Assembly (NCBI GenBank): GCA_937870755.1
Contig: CALMZV010000012.1
Location: 1 to 64,000, forward strand
DNA: 64,000 nucleotides
Reading direction: 5' to 3'
Source of the DNA: an uncultured Methylocystaceae bacterium
GTDB lineage: Bacteria > Pseudomonadota > Alphaproteobacteria > Rhizobiales > Beijerinckiaceae
Within the stretch, counting starts at the first letter, position 1. Each line of letters opens with the position of its first letter. This document shows positions 45,555 to 54,234 of the stretch, in pieces. The notes beneath the pieces were generated by a model, which did not search any database, was not told where the DNA came from, and saw nothing but the letters and a program-made list of their open reading frames with translations. A program made the position numbers and the translations under genes.

Positions 45555-46940
45555 TCACTTCCTTTTCGGCGCGAGGTCGAGCGCGTTGGTCATGTCGGCG
45601 GCGGCGGCGTCGCGCGTTCCCAGCGGCTCGAGGCCGAACCGCGTTTCGATCAGTTTCAGGATCGACGTCGTGTCGTATTGCGTGGAGTCGATGAAACCCT
45701 TCTTCGCGTGCGGCGAAACGAGGATGGTCGGCACGCGCGCGCCCGGCCCCCAGCGATCGACCTTCGGCGGGCCGACGTGATCCCAGAAGCCGCCGTTCTC
45801 GTCGTAGGTGACGACGACGAGCGTGTCCTTCCACAGCGGGCTGCGCTCGATGAGTCCGATAAGCTCCGCCGTCTGGCGTTCGCCGGCCGACACGTTCGTG
45901 TAGCCGGGATGCTGGTTGACGGCGCCGGTCGGCTTGAAAAAGACGACCTGTTCCAGCTTCCCGCGCACGATGCCGGCGATGAGGTCCTTCTCGTCCTTGA
46001 GATGTTTCCTTGCGGCCTTCGTCCCGAGCGCGGTGGTGCGGAAGAACGCGAACGGCTGGTGATGATACTGGAACTGCGAATGCGGATGGCCGGCCACCGC
46101 GTCGTCCCATCCGCCGGAATACCAGGCCCAGGAAATCTGCTTCTCCGACAGGCGGTCGCCGATGTGCGGCGCATCCTGCTCGGGCGTGAGGAATGTCGGA
46201 TCGGTGATCTGTCGGGGATACGGTCCCCTGGCGGGAAAGGCGGTGTTCACGACATGGCCGTCGGGCGTGATCATGCCGTCCTTTTCCATCATGCCGTTGG
46301 CGTCGAGCTTCGCCACGAGGCGTTCGGGCGCGCCCTTGTAGACGGGCGTGCACGCGCACACGAGCCACATGTGGTTGAGGAACGAGCCGCCGAACGCGGC
46401 GTGGAAGAAATTGTCCATCAGGACGTATTTCTTCGCATAGTCCCACATCGGCATGTGCGCGCCGTCGTGATAACCCATCACCAGCGCGCCGACGTTCGTC
46501 CAGGCGACGAACCTGTCCATCTTGCCGCCGTTGATCTGGTGCTGCTGCTGATAGAAGCGGTGGGTCGGATCGCCATAGGTCTGGGTGAGGCCGGCGTAGG
46601 GGTCGACCAGGAACGGCTTGTTGGGAAGGTCCTGCGGAAAGCGCGTGTCGACGGCCGGCGGCTTGAGATTGGTGTTCATGACCGGCGGCAGTTTTTCGTA
46701 CGGCTTGCCGTCCTTGTCCGCCTGCGTGGCGGCCGCGCCGGCGTTGGCCACGCCGTTGGCGCCCGGAAAAAGCCCGTACAGATTGTCGAACGAGCGGTTC
46801 TCCAGAAATATCACGACGATATGCCTGATCCTGTCGAGTCCGGGAACGGGTTTGGGCGGCGCCGCGGCCGCCTCGCCGACCGACAACGCCGCCGCGAGCG
46901 CCGCCATCGCCGCCACTCTTCTTCCCGCACCCGTTTCCAT
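45555..46940 (-). CDS. Secreted phosphoesterase (phospholipase C/AcpA acid phosphatase family)
   Basis: 461 residues. A signal peptide (VAAMAALAAALSVGEAAA) is followed by the alkaline-phosphatase-like phosphoesterase domain with IVVIFLENRSFDNLYG at the N-terminus, FGGSFLNHMW, and VVVTYDENGGFWDHVGPP near the C-terminus. These hold the metal and nucleophile residues of bacterial phospholipase C and AcpA-type acid phosphatases. It probably frees phosphate from lipids or phosphomonoesters outside the inner membrane; which substrate is not evident. The ATG at 46940 (METGAGRR) precedes the signal peptide. Divergent from aat. Confidence 0.92.
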   Translation of the reverse strand: METGAGRRVAAMAALAAALSVGEAAAAPPKPVPGLDRIRHIVVIFLENRSFDNLYGLFPGANGVANAGAAATQADKDGKPYEKLPPVMNTNLKPPAVDTRFPQDLPNKPFLVDPYAGLTQTYGDPTHRFYQQQHQINGGKMDRFVAWTNVGALVMGYHDGAHMPMWDYAKKYVLMDNFFHAAFGGSFLNHMWLVCACTPVYKGAPERLVAKLDANGMMEKDGMITPDGHVVNTAFPARGPYPRQITDPTFLTPEQDAPHIGDRLSEKQISWAWYSGGWDDAVAGHPHSQFQYHHQPFAFFRTTALGTKAARKHLKDEKDLIAGIVRGKLEQVVFFKPTGAVNQHPGYTNVSAGERQTAELIGLIERSPLWKDTLVVVTYDENGGFWDHVGPPKVDRWGPGARVPTILVSPHAKKGFIDSTQYDTTSILKLIETRFGLEPLGTRDAAAADMTNALDLAPKRK

Positions 46941-47058
46941 CGCCGCATCCTTCCCGAATCCGACGCCAGATTGCTGAAACCACAGGCCGCTGACAATGGT
47001 CCGGCCGCCGCCGGCGGGGCTTCTTGACGCAACCTGCCCCCGTCGCCACTTTTCCCGC

Positions 47059-47757
47059 ATGTCGCGTTCCGCGCTCATTCCCGAGATCACGCCCGAGACC
47101 ATTCTGCGCGCCTATTCGATCGGCCTGTTCCCGATGGCCGAGTCGGCCGACGACGACCGCCTGTTCTGGCTCGACCCCGAGGAGCGCGGCATATTTCCGC
47201 TGAACGGGCTGATCGTGTCGCGCAGTCTCGCCGGGACGGTGCGCTCGAACCGCTACGAAGTGTCCGCCGACCGGGATTTCGACGCGGTGATCGACGCCTG
47301 CGCGGCGCAATCGACCACGCGGCCCACCACCTGGATCAATCGCGAAATCCGCGCGCTGTATCGCGCGCTGTTCGACCGCGGGCACGCGCACACCATCGAG
47401 TGCCGGCGCGACGGCGCGCTGGTCGGGGGGCTCTACGGCGTGTCGCTCGGCGCGGCGTTTTTCGGCGAGAGCATGTTCCACCGCGAGACAGACGCCTCCA
47501 AGGTCGCGCTCGTGCATCTGGTCGCGCGGTTGAACGCGGGCGGCTACGCCCTGCTGGACGCGCAGATCGTCACGCCCCATCTGGCGCGGCTCGGGGCGGT
47601 GGGCGTCGCGCGCTCCACATACCGGCGCAAACTCGCCCGGGCGATCGCGCTCAAGGGCGCGTTCGGGGCCATCGATGCGGGCGGACCGGTCGAGGGCGCC
47701 CGCGCGCTGGACCTTGCGTTGCAACGCAACGTGACAACCGGCCCCAAGCCCGCTTAG
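47059..47757 (+). CDS. aat: Leucyl/phenylalanyl-tRNA--protein transferase
   Basis: Adds Leu or Phe from aminoacyl-tRNA to proteins with N-terminal Lys or Arg, marking them for ClpAP degradation in the N-end rule pathway. The 232 residues contain AYSIGLFPMAES, WLDPEERGIFPL, TWINREIRALYRAL, the GGLYGVSLGAAFFGESMF core and LLDAQIVTPHL. Start at ATG 47059 (MSRSALIPEIT). An earlier in-frame ATG would add 21 residues that overlap the promoter of the divergent phosphoesterase gene. Confidence 0.96.
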   Translation: MSRSALIPEITPETILRAYSIGLFPMAESADDDRLFWLDPEERGIFPLNGLIVSRSLAGTVRSNRYEVSADRDFDAVIDACAAQSTTRPTTWINREIRALYRALFDRGHAHTIECRRDGALVGGLYGVSLGAAFFGESMFHRETDASKVALVHLVARLNAGGYALLDAQIVTPHLARLGAVGVARSTYRRKLARAIALKGAFGAIDAGGPVEGARALDLALQRNVTTGPKPA

Positions 47758-47856
47758 CATCCCCTGATCGCTGACGAATAAGCGAAACCGGCCGACAGAC
47801 GCATACAAGCGCGGGGCGGGCTTTCGACGCGGACGGCGACCCAGGGGAGACTCAAC

Positions 47857-49074
47857 ATGAACCGTTTTGGACGGGCGACTTCTGTCGCCCTCTTGGCGAC
47901 GCTATCCGTCGCGACCGGCGCCTATGCCCAGAAATCCTATGGGCCGGGCGTCACCGACACCGAAATCAAGATCGGCAACATCTACGCCTACAGCGGCCCT
48001 GCCTCCGCCTACGGGATCATCGGCAAGACCGAAGCCGCCTATTTCAAGATGATCAACGAAAAGGGCGGGATCAACGGCCGCAAGATCGACTTCGTCACCT
48101 ATGACGACGCCTACAGCCCGCCCAAGACTGTCGAGCAGGCGCGCAAGCTGGTCGAGAGCGACAACGTGCTCCTCGTCTTCAACCCGCTCGGCACACCGCC
48201 CAACACCGCGATCCAGAAATATCTGAACGACCGCAAGGTTCCGCAGCTGTTCGTCGCGACGGGCGCGACCAAGTGGAACGACCCGAAGCGCTTCCCGTGG
48301 ACCATGGGATGGCAGCCGAGCTACCAGGCCGAAGGGCAGATCTATGCGCAATACGTTCTCAAGAACAAACCGAACGCCAAGCTCGCGATCCTCTACCAGA
48401 ACGACGACTACGGAAAAGACTATCTCAAGGGTATGCTCGACGGGCTCGGCGACAAGCTGAAGCCGCACATCGTGCTGACCTACGAAGTCACCGACCCGAC
48501 GATCGACTCGCAGATGGCGCGTCTGGCGGCGAGCGGCGCCGACACGTTCTACAATGTCACGACGCCGAAATTCGCCGCGCAGGCGATCAAGAAAGCCGCC
48601 GAACTCAACTGGAAGCCGCTGCACCTGCTCAACAGCGTATCCGCGTCCGTGGGCGCCACGCTCAAGCCGGCAGGCTTCGAGAATTCGCAAGGCATCATTT
48701 CCACGGCGTATCTCAAGGATCCGACAGACCCGACATGGAAAGACGACGCCGGCTACAAGAACTGGCTGGCCTTCATCGACAAGCACATGCCGGACGCCGA
48801 CAAGACGAACGCCCTGCTCGTCTACGGCTACACCGTCTCGCAGACGATGGTGGAGGTGCTCAGGCGATGCGGCGACAACCTGACGCGCGAAAACGTCATG
48901 CGGCAGGCCGCCTCCCTCAGCGATCTGTCGCACGACATGCTGCTGCCCGGCATCAAGATCAACACCAGCGCCGAACGCTTCGCGCCGATCAATCAGGAGC
49001 GTCTGCAGGTGTTCAAGGGCGATCGGTGGGAGCTGTTCGGCGATCTCTTCACCGCGGCGAACGTCTCGCACTGA
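47857..49074 (+). CDS. Periplasmic ABC-transporter substrate-binding protein, LivK-like (paralog 1)
   Basis: 405 residues with a signal peptide cut after AYA and mature start QKSYGPGVTDTEIKIG. Type I periplasmic-binding fold (Peripla_BP_6 group), the same family as branched-chain amino-acid and aromatic-acid binders. Signature segments are YSGPASAYG, NEKGGINGRKI, VFNPLGTPPN and YQNDDYGKDYL. GGGGAG precedes the ATG. It is the first of three paralogs on this strand that share most of their sequence; none has a permease or ATPase gene nearby. A GC-rich inverted repeat at 49090-49105 lies behind it without a T-run. Confidence 0.93.
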   Translation: MNRFGRATSVALLATLSVATGAYAQKSYGPGVTDTEIKIGNIYAYSGPASAYGIIGKTEAAYFKMINEKGGINGRKIDFVTYDDAYSPPKTVEQARKLVESDNVLLVFNPLGTPPNTAIQKYLNDRKVPQLFVATGATKWNDPKRFPWTMGWQPSYQAEGQIYAQYVLKNKPNAKLAILYQNDDYGKDYLKGMLDGLGDKLKPHIVLTYEVTDPTIDSQMARLAASGADTFYNVTTPKFAAQAIKKAAELNWKPLHLLNSVSASVGATLKPAGFENSQGIISTAYLKDPTDPTWKDDAGYKNWLAFIDKHMPDADKTNALLVYGYTVSQTMVEVLRRCGDNLTRENVMRQAASLSDLSHDMLLPGIKINTSAERFAPINQERLQVFKGDRWELFGDLFTAANVSH

Positions 49075-49249
49075 TCGACATCCGCGGCCGCGGCGCAAGC
49101 GCCGCGCCGCACGCGCGCCGGCGATACGGCGATCGGGCGTTGGGCGCGCGATTATCCGTTCGTCGCCGCGTCCCTTCATTCGATCGAACGACTGCGCATT
49201 TCCAAAACCGGGCGTCGCATCGACGCAAACTCTCAGGCGGAGGACCAGA

Positions 49250-50464
49250 ATGAAACCGATGAACGCTTTTTCCGTTGCGATGCTGGGCGCGAGCCTGGCG
49301 GCGACGCCGGCCATCGCCCAGAAGGCCTACGGGCCGGGCGCGAGCGACACCGAGATCAAGGTCGGCAATATCATGCCGTACAGCGGCCCTGCTTCCTCCT
49401 ACGGCCTCATCGGCAAGACGGAGCAGGCCTTTTTCAACATGATCAACGAGCAAGGCGGCATCAACGGCCGCAAGATCAATTTCGTTTCCTACGACGACGG
49501 CTACTCGCCGCCCAAGACGGTCGAACAGGCGCGCAAGCTCGTCGAAAGCGACAATGTGCTCATCGTCTTCAACCCGCTCGGCACGCCGCCGAACACCGCG
49601 ATCCAGAAATATCTGAACCAGAACAAGGTCCCGCAACTTTTCGTGGCCACCGGCGCCACCAAGTGGAACGACCCCAAGAATTTTCCGTGGACCATGGGCT
49701 GGCAGCCCAACTATCAGAACGAAGGCACGATCTACGCGCAGTACATTCTCAAGAACAAGCCCAACGCCAAGATCGCGATCATCTACCAGAACGACGATTA
49801 CGGTAAGGACTATCTCAAGGGCTTCATGGATGGGCTGGGCGACAAGCTCAAACCCGTCATCACGCTGAACTACGAAGTCGCCGATCCGACGATCGACTCG
49901 CAGATGGCGCGGCTGGCGGCGAGCGGCGCCGATACCTTCTTCAACATCACCACGCCGAAATTCGCGGCGATGGCGATCAAGAAAGCCGCTGAACTCAACT
50001 GGCGCCCGATGCATTTCCTCAACAACGTGTCGGCGTCCGTCGGCGCGGTGCTCAAACCCGCCGGTTTCGAAAACGCGCAGGGCGTCATCTCCACCGGCTA
50101 TCTGAAAGATCCGACCGATCCGCAATGGGCGAACGACGAAGGCTTCAAAAAATGGAGCGCGTTCGTCGACAAATACATGCCCGGCGCCAACAAGATCGAC
50201 GCCAATCTGGTCTACGGCTACACCGTGGCGCAGGGCCTGGCGCATGTGCTCAAACAGTGTGGCGACAACCTCACGCGCGAGAACGTGATGAAACAGGCCG
50301 CCAGCATCAAGGACCTCAAACTCGACATGCTGCTGCCCGGCATCATGGTCAACACGTCCGCCACCGATTTCGCGCCGATCCAGCAGGAGCAGCTTCAGGT
50401 GTTCAAGGGCGATCGCTGGGAGTTGTTCGGCGAAATCTACGACGCCGGCGCCAAAACCAACTGA
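49250..50464 (+). CDS. Periplasmic ABC-transporter substrate-binding protein, LivK-like (paralog 2)
   Basis: 404 residues; signal peptide ending PAIA and mature start QKAYGPGASDTEIKVG. By eye it shares over three quarters of its residues with paralog 1, including KTVEQARKLVESDN and GATKWNDPK. Differences cluster in surface stretches and in the ligand-side loop after IGNI/VGNI (YAYSG against MPYSG), which hints at altered ligand choice. GGAGG lies six bases before the ATG. A 175-bp gap separates it from paralog 1, so separate transcription is possible. A terminator follows at 50514. Confidence 0.93.
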   Translation: MKPMNAFSVAMLGASLAATPAIAQKAYGPGASDTEIKVGNIMPYSGPASSYGLIGKTEQAFFNMINEQGGINGRKINFVSYDDGYSPPKTVEQARKLVESDNVLIVFNPLGTPPNTAIQKYLNQNKVPQLFVATGATKWNDPKNFPWTMGWQPNYQNEGTIYAQYILKNKPNAKIAIIYQNDDYGKDYLKGFMDGLGDKLKPVITLNYEVADPTIDSQMARLAASGADTFFNITTPKFAAMAIKKAAELNWRPMHFLNNVSASVGAVLKPAGFENAQGVISTGYLKDPTDPQWANDEGFKKWSAFVDKYMPGANKIDANLVYGYTVAQGLAHVLKQCGDNLTRENVMKQAASIKDLKLDMLLPGIMVNTSATDFAPIQQEQLQVFKGDRWELFGEIYDAGAKTN

Positions 50465-50513
50465 CGGCGCGGACCGACCGGCCGATCGCCGATCGGTCTC
50501 GCGGGCATTGGAG

Positions 50514-50538
50514 CGCGGCGGATCCACCGCCGCGTTTT
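50514..50538 (+). terminator. Intrinsic terminator after binding-protein paralog 2
   Basis: CGCGGCGG - ATCCA - CCGCCGCG followed by TTTTCATTT: an 8-bp GC stem with a 5-base loop and a short T-run, 50 bp beyond the stop codon. It should separate paralog 2 from the cytochrome b561 gene. Confidence 0.8.
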
Positions 50539-50650
50539 CATTTGCGCCCGGTCCGAATGTGGCCATAGCAGCGACACTGCGCGCGGTTGGGCCACCGGCC
50601 ACGACTTGCTAGTGCGTTCGAGCGGACGACGCCGCAGCGAGGCTGACCAA

Positions 50651-51166
50651 ATGACTTCCTTTCGCTATACGCCCTCACAAATCGCGGTCCACTGGCTCAC
50701 CGCCGTGCTCGTCGTCTTTCTGCTGGCGACGGGCATGTTCGTTCTGGCGGAACTCCCCAACGCCGCGCCCAAGCTCGTCAATCTGCGCATTCACATGACG
50801 CTCGGCGCGATCGTGGGCGTCCTGACCGTCGCGCGGATCGCGCTGCGCGTGCGCCTCCCCTCGCCGCCGAAGGCGCGACACGAGACGCTGGTGCGCATCG
50901 GCCATCTGGCGCTCAACGTCGCGCTGCTGCTCCTGGTGGTCAGCGGCGGTCTGCTGGCGCTCCAGAGCGGCGCCTTCGCGGCGGCGTTCGGCGGCGGCGA
51001 ACTGCCGGCCGATTTCCGGGTTTTCGCACTCCGCAAGGCGCACGGGTTGCTGTCGCGCGTCACAATGGCGCTGGTCGTCCTCCATTTTCTCGCCGCCCTT
51101 TATCATCAGGTGCTTTTGCGCGATAAGCTGCTCGCGCGCATGGGGCTCGGCAAGGGTCGCGCCTAG
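50651..51166 (+). CDS. Cytochrome b561 family protein
   Basis: 171-residue four-helix membrane cytochrome b. Likely haem-ligand histidines are in YTPSQIAVHWLTA (first helix), NLRIHMTLG, LRKAHGLLSR and LHFLAALYHQ (last helix). Such proteins pass electrons from quinol to superoxide or to periplasmic partners. The ATG at 50651 (MTSFRYTPSQ) has GAGG eight bases upstream. It lies between the second and third binding-protein genes with no evident functional tie to them. Confidence 0.93.
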   Translation: MTSFRYTPSQIAVHWLTAVLVVFLLATGMFVLAELPNAAPKLVNLRIHMTLGAIVGVLTVARIALRVRLPSPPKARHETLVRIGHLALNVALLLLVVSGGLLALQSGAFAAAFGGGELPADFRVFALRKAHGLLSRVTMALVVLHFLAALYHQVLLRDKLLARMGLGKGRA

Positions 51167-51258
51167 GACCGCCGTCGCCCGCCCCGCCGCGACAATGAGG
51201 CGTCGCGAGATCGCCGACGCATGGCGGCGCCATGGAGCGCCCGGTTGAACAGAGGACG

Positions 51259-52476
51259 ATGATGAGAAAGACGATCGCATGCGCCGTTCTGGCGCTCGGC
51301 GCGGGGCTGGCGTTGACGCCGGCCGCCGCGCAGAAAGCCTATGGGCCGGGCGTCACCGACACCGAGATTAAGATCGGCAACACCAACGCCTACAGCGGCC
51401 CTGCCTCCGCCTACAGCCTCATGGCGAAGGTGCAGGCGGCCTATTTCAAGATGCTCAACGAGAACGGCGGCATCAACGGGCGCAAGATCAATTTCGTCAG
51501 CTACGACGACGCCTACAGCCCGCCGAAGACGGTGGAGCAGACGCGCAAGCTCGTCGAGGGCGACGAGGTTCTGCTCGTCTTCAATCCGCTGGGAACGGCG
51601 CCCAACTCGGCCACGCAGAAATATTTCAACGCCAGGAAAGTTCCGCAGCTGTTCGTCGGCACCGGCGCGCACAAGTGGAACGATCCGAAGAACTTTCCGT
51701 GGACCATGGGCTGGCAGCCGAGCTACCACGCCGAGGGGATGATCTACGCGAAATACATTCTCGCCAACAAGCCCGCGGCGAAGATCGCGATCCTCTACCA
51801 GAACGACGATTTCGGCAAAGACTACCTCAAGGGCATGCTCGACGGGCTGGAAGGCAAGATCAAGCCGGTGCTCCAACTGCCCTACGAGGTGACCGATCCG
51901 ACGATCGAGGCGCAGGTGGCGCGGCTGGCGTCGAGCGGCGCGGACGTGTTCTTCGACATCGCCTCGCCGAAGTTCGCGGCGCAGGCGATCAAGAAGGCGG
52001 CCGAACTCAACTGGAAGCCGATGCACATTCTGGTCAACACGTCGATCTCGGTCGGCGCGGTGCTCAAGCCGGCGGGTTTCGAGGCCGCGCAAGGCATCAT
52101 ATCGACCGCCTATCAGAAGGATGCGCTCGATCCGCAGTGGAAGGACGATGCGGGCTACAAGAAATGGCTGGCCTTCGTCGACAAATACGTGCCCGACGTC
52201 GACCGTTCGCAGATCCATCTCGTCTACGGCTACAACACCGCGCAAACGCTGGAGCACGTGCTCAAGATGTGCGGCGACAACCTCACGCGCGAAAACGTGA
52301 TGAAACAGGCGGCGTCCATCAAGGACCTGCAACTCGACATGGTCCTGCCGGGCATCAAGGTCAACACGAGCGCCGAACGGTTCGCGCCGATCAACCAGGA
52401 GCGGATGCAGACGTTCAAGGGCGACCGGTGGGAACTGTTCGGACCCGTTTATGAAGCGGGCGTGGCCACGCATTGA
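51259..52476 (+). CDS. Periplasmic ABC-transporter substrate-binding protein, LivK-like (paralog 3)
   Basis: 405 residues with a signal peptide ending TPAAA and mature start QKAYGPGVTDTEIKIG. Clearly of the same group as paralogs 1 and 2 but the most diverged: VGTGAHKWNDPK replaces VATGATKWNDPK, and ANKPAAKIAILYQNDDFGKDY replaces the paralog version (first 20 residues comparable). The start is the ATG at 51259 behind AGAGGACG; a second ATG follows at once. No transporter genes adjoin it, so it must serve a permease elsewhere or act as a sensor input. A strong terminator follows. Confidence 0.93.
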   Translation: MMRKTIACAVLALGAGLALTPAAAQKAYGPGVTDTEIKIGNTNAYSGPASAYSLMAKVQAAYFKMLNENGGINGRKINFVSYDDAYSPPKTVEQTRKLVEGDEVLLVFNPLGTAPNSATQKYFNARKVPQLFVGTGAHKWNDPKNFPWTMGWQPSYHAEGMIYAKYILANKPAAKIAILYQNDDFGKDYLKGMLDGLEGKIKPVLQLPYEVTDPTIEAQVARLASSGADVFFDIASPKFAAQAIKKAAELNWKPMHILVNTSISVGAVLKPAGFEAAQGIISTAYQKDALDPQWKDDAGYKKWLAFVDKYVPDVDRSQIHLVYGYNTAQTLEHVLKMCGDNLTRENVMKQAASIKDLQLDMVLPGIKVNTSAERFAPINQERMQTFKGDRWELFGPVYEAGVATH

Positions 52477-52503
52477 GGCGGCGCCGACCGAACGCACAAG
52501 ACA

Positions 52504-52531
52504 AAAGGCGACGGTTTCCCGTCGCCTTTTT
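52504..52531 (+). terminator. Intrinsic terminator between binding-protein paralog 3 and scpB
   Basis: AAAGGCGACGG - TTTC - CCGTCGCCTTTTT: an 11-bp stem, four-base loop and five Ts. The A-run on the opposite side makes it usable by the convergent scpB transcript too. Confidence 0.92.
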
Positions 52532-52552
52532 CGTTCGCGCGGGTGCGCACGA

Positions 52553-53377
52553 TCAGTCGGCGCTCTCCGCGTCGTCGCGCGGCGCATCGGCGCGCTCATC
52601 GGCGCACTCGCCGTCGTCTTCGTCCGCGGCGAGGTCGCCCGCGATCAGCGAAAGCTGATCTGTCTCGTCCTCCAGCGGATCCTCGTCGGCCGTCAGCGCC
52701 TCCGAATCGACCGGCTTCGGCACGCCGAAGCCCGGCGGCAGGCGGCCGTCGAACAGGCCGGCGCCTTTCAATTCCTCGAGGCCCGGCAGGTCGGAAATCT
52801 GCTCCAGACCGAAATGCACCAGAAACCGCTCGGTCGTGCCATAGGTGATCGGCCGGCCCGGCGCCTTGCGCCGGCCGCGCAGGCGCACCCAGCCCGTCTC
52901 GAGCAGCACGTCCAGCGTGCCCTTGGAAATGGCGACGCCGCGAACGTCCTCGATCTCAGCGCGCGTCACCGGCTGGTGATAGGCCACGATGGCGAGAGTC
53001 TCGATCGCGGCGCGGGTCAGCTTCTTCTGCTGCGTCTCCTCGCGGCGCAACAGCCAGCCGAGATCCTCCGCCGTGCGGAAATAGTATTTGCGGCCGGCGC
53101 GCGCGAGATTGACGCCGCGCGACGCGTAATCCTCGCGCAGCGCCGCGATCGCGTCGGCGACCGCGACGCCTTCCGGCAGCCGCTCGGCGAGGAAACTTTC
53201 CTCGAGCGGTTCGGAGGCGGCGAACAACAGCGCCTCGATGATGCGCTTGGCCTCGACGAGAGCGGCGAATGCGCGCTCCTCGCGTTCGGCGTCCTCCTCC
53301 TCGACAAAGGCGAAAGCGCGCGCCGCTTCGGCCATCTCGTCCATCCTTTCGACTTCACTCACAAAATCCGCCGTCAT
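52553..53377 (-). CDS. scpB: Segregation and condensation protein B
   Basis: Winged-helix subunit of the SMC-ScpA-ScpB complex that compacts and segregates chromosomes. The 274 residues have an acidic N-terminal extension, two winged-helix domains (RIIEALLFAASEPL and AIETLAIVAYHQPVTRAEI) and the conserved APGRPITYGTTERFL hairpin. The last ~45 residues are strongly acidic and probably disordered. It starts 3 bp after the scpA stop. Rhizobiales often have tatABC next; here a terminator and convergent genes follow. Confidence 0.96.
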   Translation of the reverse strand: MTADFVSEVERMDEMAEAARAFAFVEEEDAEREERAFAALVEAKRIIEALLFAASEPLEESFLAERLPEGVAVADAIAALREDYASRGVNLARAGRKYYFRTAEDLGWLLRREETQQKKLTRAAIETLAIVAYHQPVTRAEIEDVRGVAISKGTLDVLLETGWVRLRGRRKAPGRPITYGTTERFLVHFGLEQISDLPGLEELKGAGLFDGRLPPGFGVPKPVDSEALTADEDPLEDETDQLSLIAGDLAADEDDGECADERADAPRDDAESAD

Positions 53378-53380
53378 CGG

Positions 53381-54178
53381 CTAGGCCGCCGCATCGTCCC
53401 GCGCGGTCCGCCGCCGCACCCAGATCGGCGCGAAGGCGCGGTCCTGCCGCAAGTCCAGCCGGCCCTCGCGCACCAGTTCGAGCGAGGCCGTGAAGGAGGA
53501 CGCGCGCACCGTGCGCGCCACCTCGTGGCTCACGCAGTACTGCACGAGATAATCGTCGAGCGCCGTCCATTCCTGCGCGATCCCGAGCAGCCGTTCCAGC
53601 GACTCGCGCGCCTCCGCCAGCGACCAGACCGCGCGCTGGCGCAGCGTGACGCGCGCGAGCGCGGTTTTCTGGCGCTGGCGCGCATAGGCCGACAGAAGGT
53701 CGAAAATCGTCGCGTCCCATTGCGCGGTCGAGATGGTGGCGATCCCCTCCCCGCCGCCGCGCAGCGCCATGTCGCGGTCGATGCGCGGACGATTCACCAG
53801 CTTCTCGGCCGCCGCCCGAATGGCCTCCAGCCGCCGCAGCCGTTCGGCGAGCGCGGCGGCGAGGTCGGCGGCCGCCGGCTCGTCCGCCTTGGGCGGCTCG
53901 GGCAGCAGGAGGCGGGATTTCAGATAGGCCAGCCAGGCGGCCATCACGAGATAATCGGCGGCCAGTTCCAGCCGCACGCGGCGCGCTTCCTCGATGAAGC
54001 GCAGATATTGTTCGGCGAGCGCCAGAACGGAAATGCGGTGCAGGTCCACCTTCTGGCGGCGGGCGAGCTCCAGCAGCAGGTCGAGCGGCCCCTCGAATCC
54101 ATCGACATCGACGAGGAAAGCGTCTTCGCTCTCGCCTCTGTCCACGTCCTCGATTTCGAAGGGGAGCGCCCCCGCCAT
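53381..54178 (-). CDS. scpA: Segregation and condensation protein A
   Basis: Kleisin subunit that bridges the SMC heads. The 265 residues contain the N-terminal FEGPLDLLLELARRQKVDL motif, LAADYLVMAAWLAYLKSRLL (trimmed to 20 residues) and a C-terminal winged helix (SFTASLELVREGRLDLRQD). I place the start at the ATG at 54178 (MAGALPFEIEDVD); its ribosome site is weak, and 56 bp separate it from nagZ. It forms one transcription unit with nagZ and scpB, as in most alphaproteobacteria. Confidence 0.95.
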   Translation of the reverse strand: MAGALPFEIEDVDRGESEDAFLVDVDGFEGPLDLLLELARRQKVDLHRISVLALAEQYLRFIEEARRVRLELAADYLVMAAWLAYLKSRLLLPEPPKADEPAAADLAAALAERLRRLEAIRAAAEKLVNRPRIDRDMALRGGGEGIATISTAQWDATIFDLLSAYARQRQKTALARVTLRQRAVWSLAEARESLERLLGIAQEWTALDDYLVQYCVSHEVARTVRASSFTASLELVREGRLDLRQDRAFAPIWVRRRTARDDAAA

Positions 54179-54234
54179 GACCGAATCACCCGCCGCATCG
54201 CGCCTTCGCGCCGATGCGGCGGAATGTGACGCCT

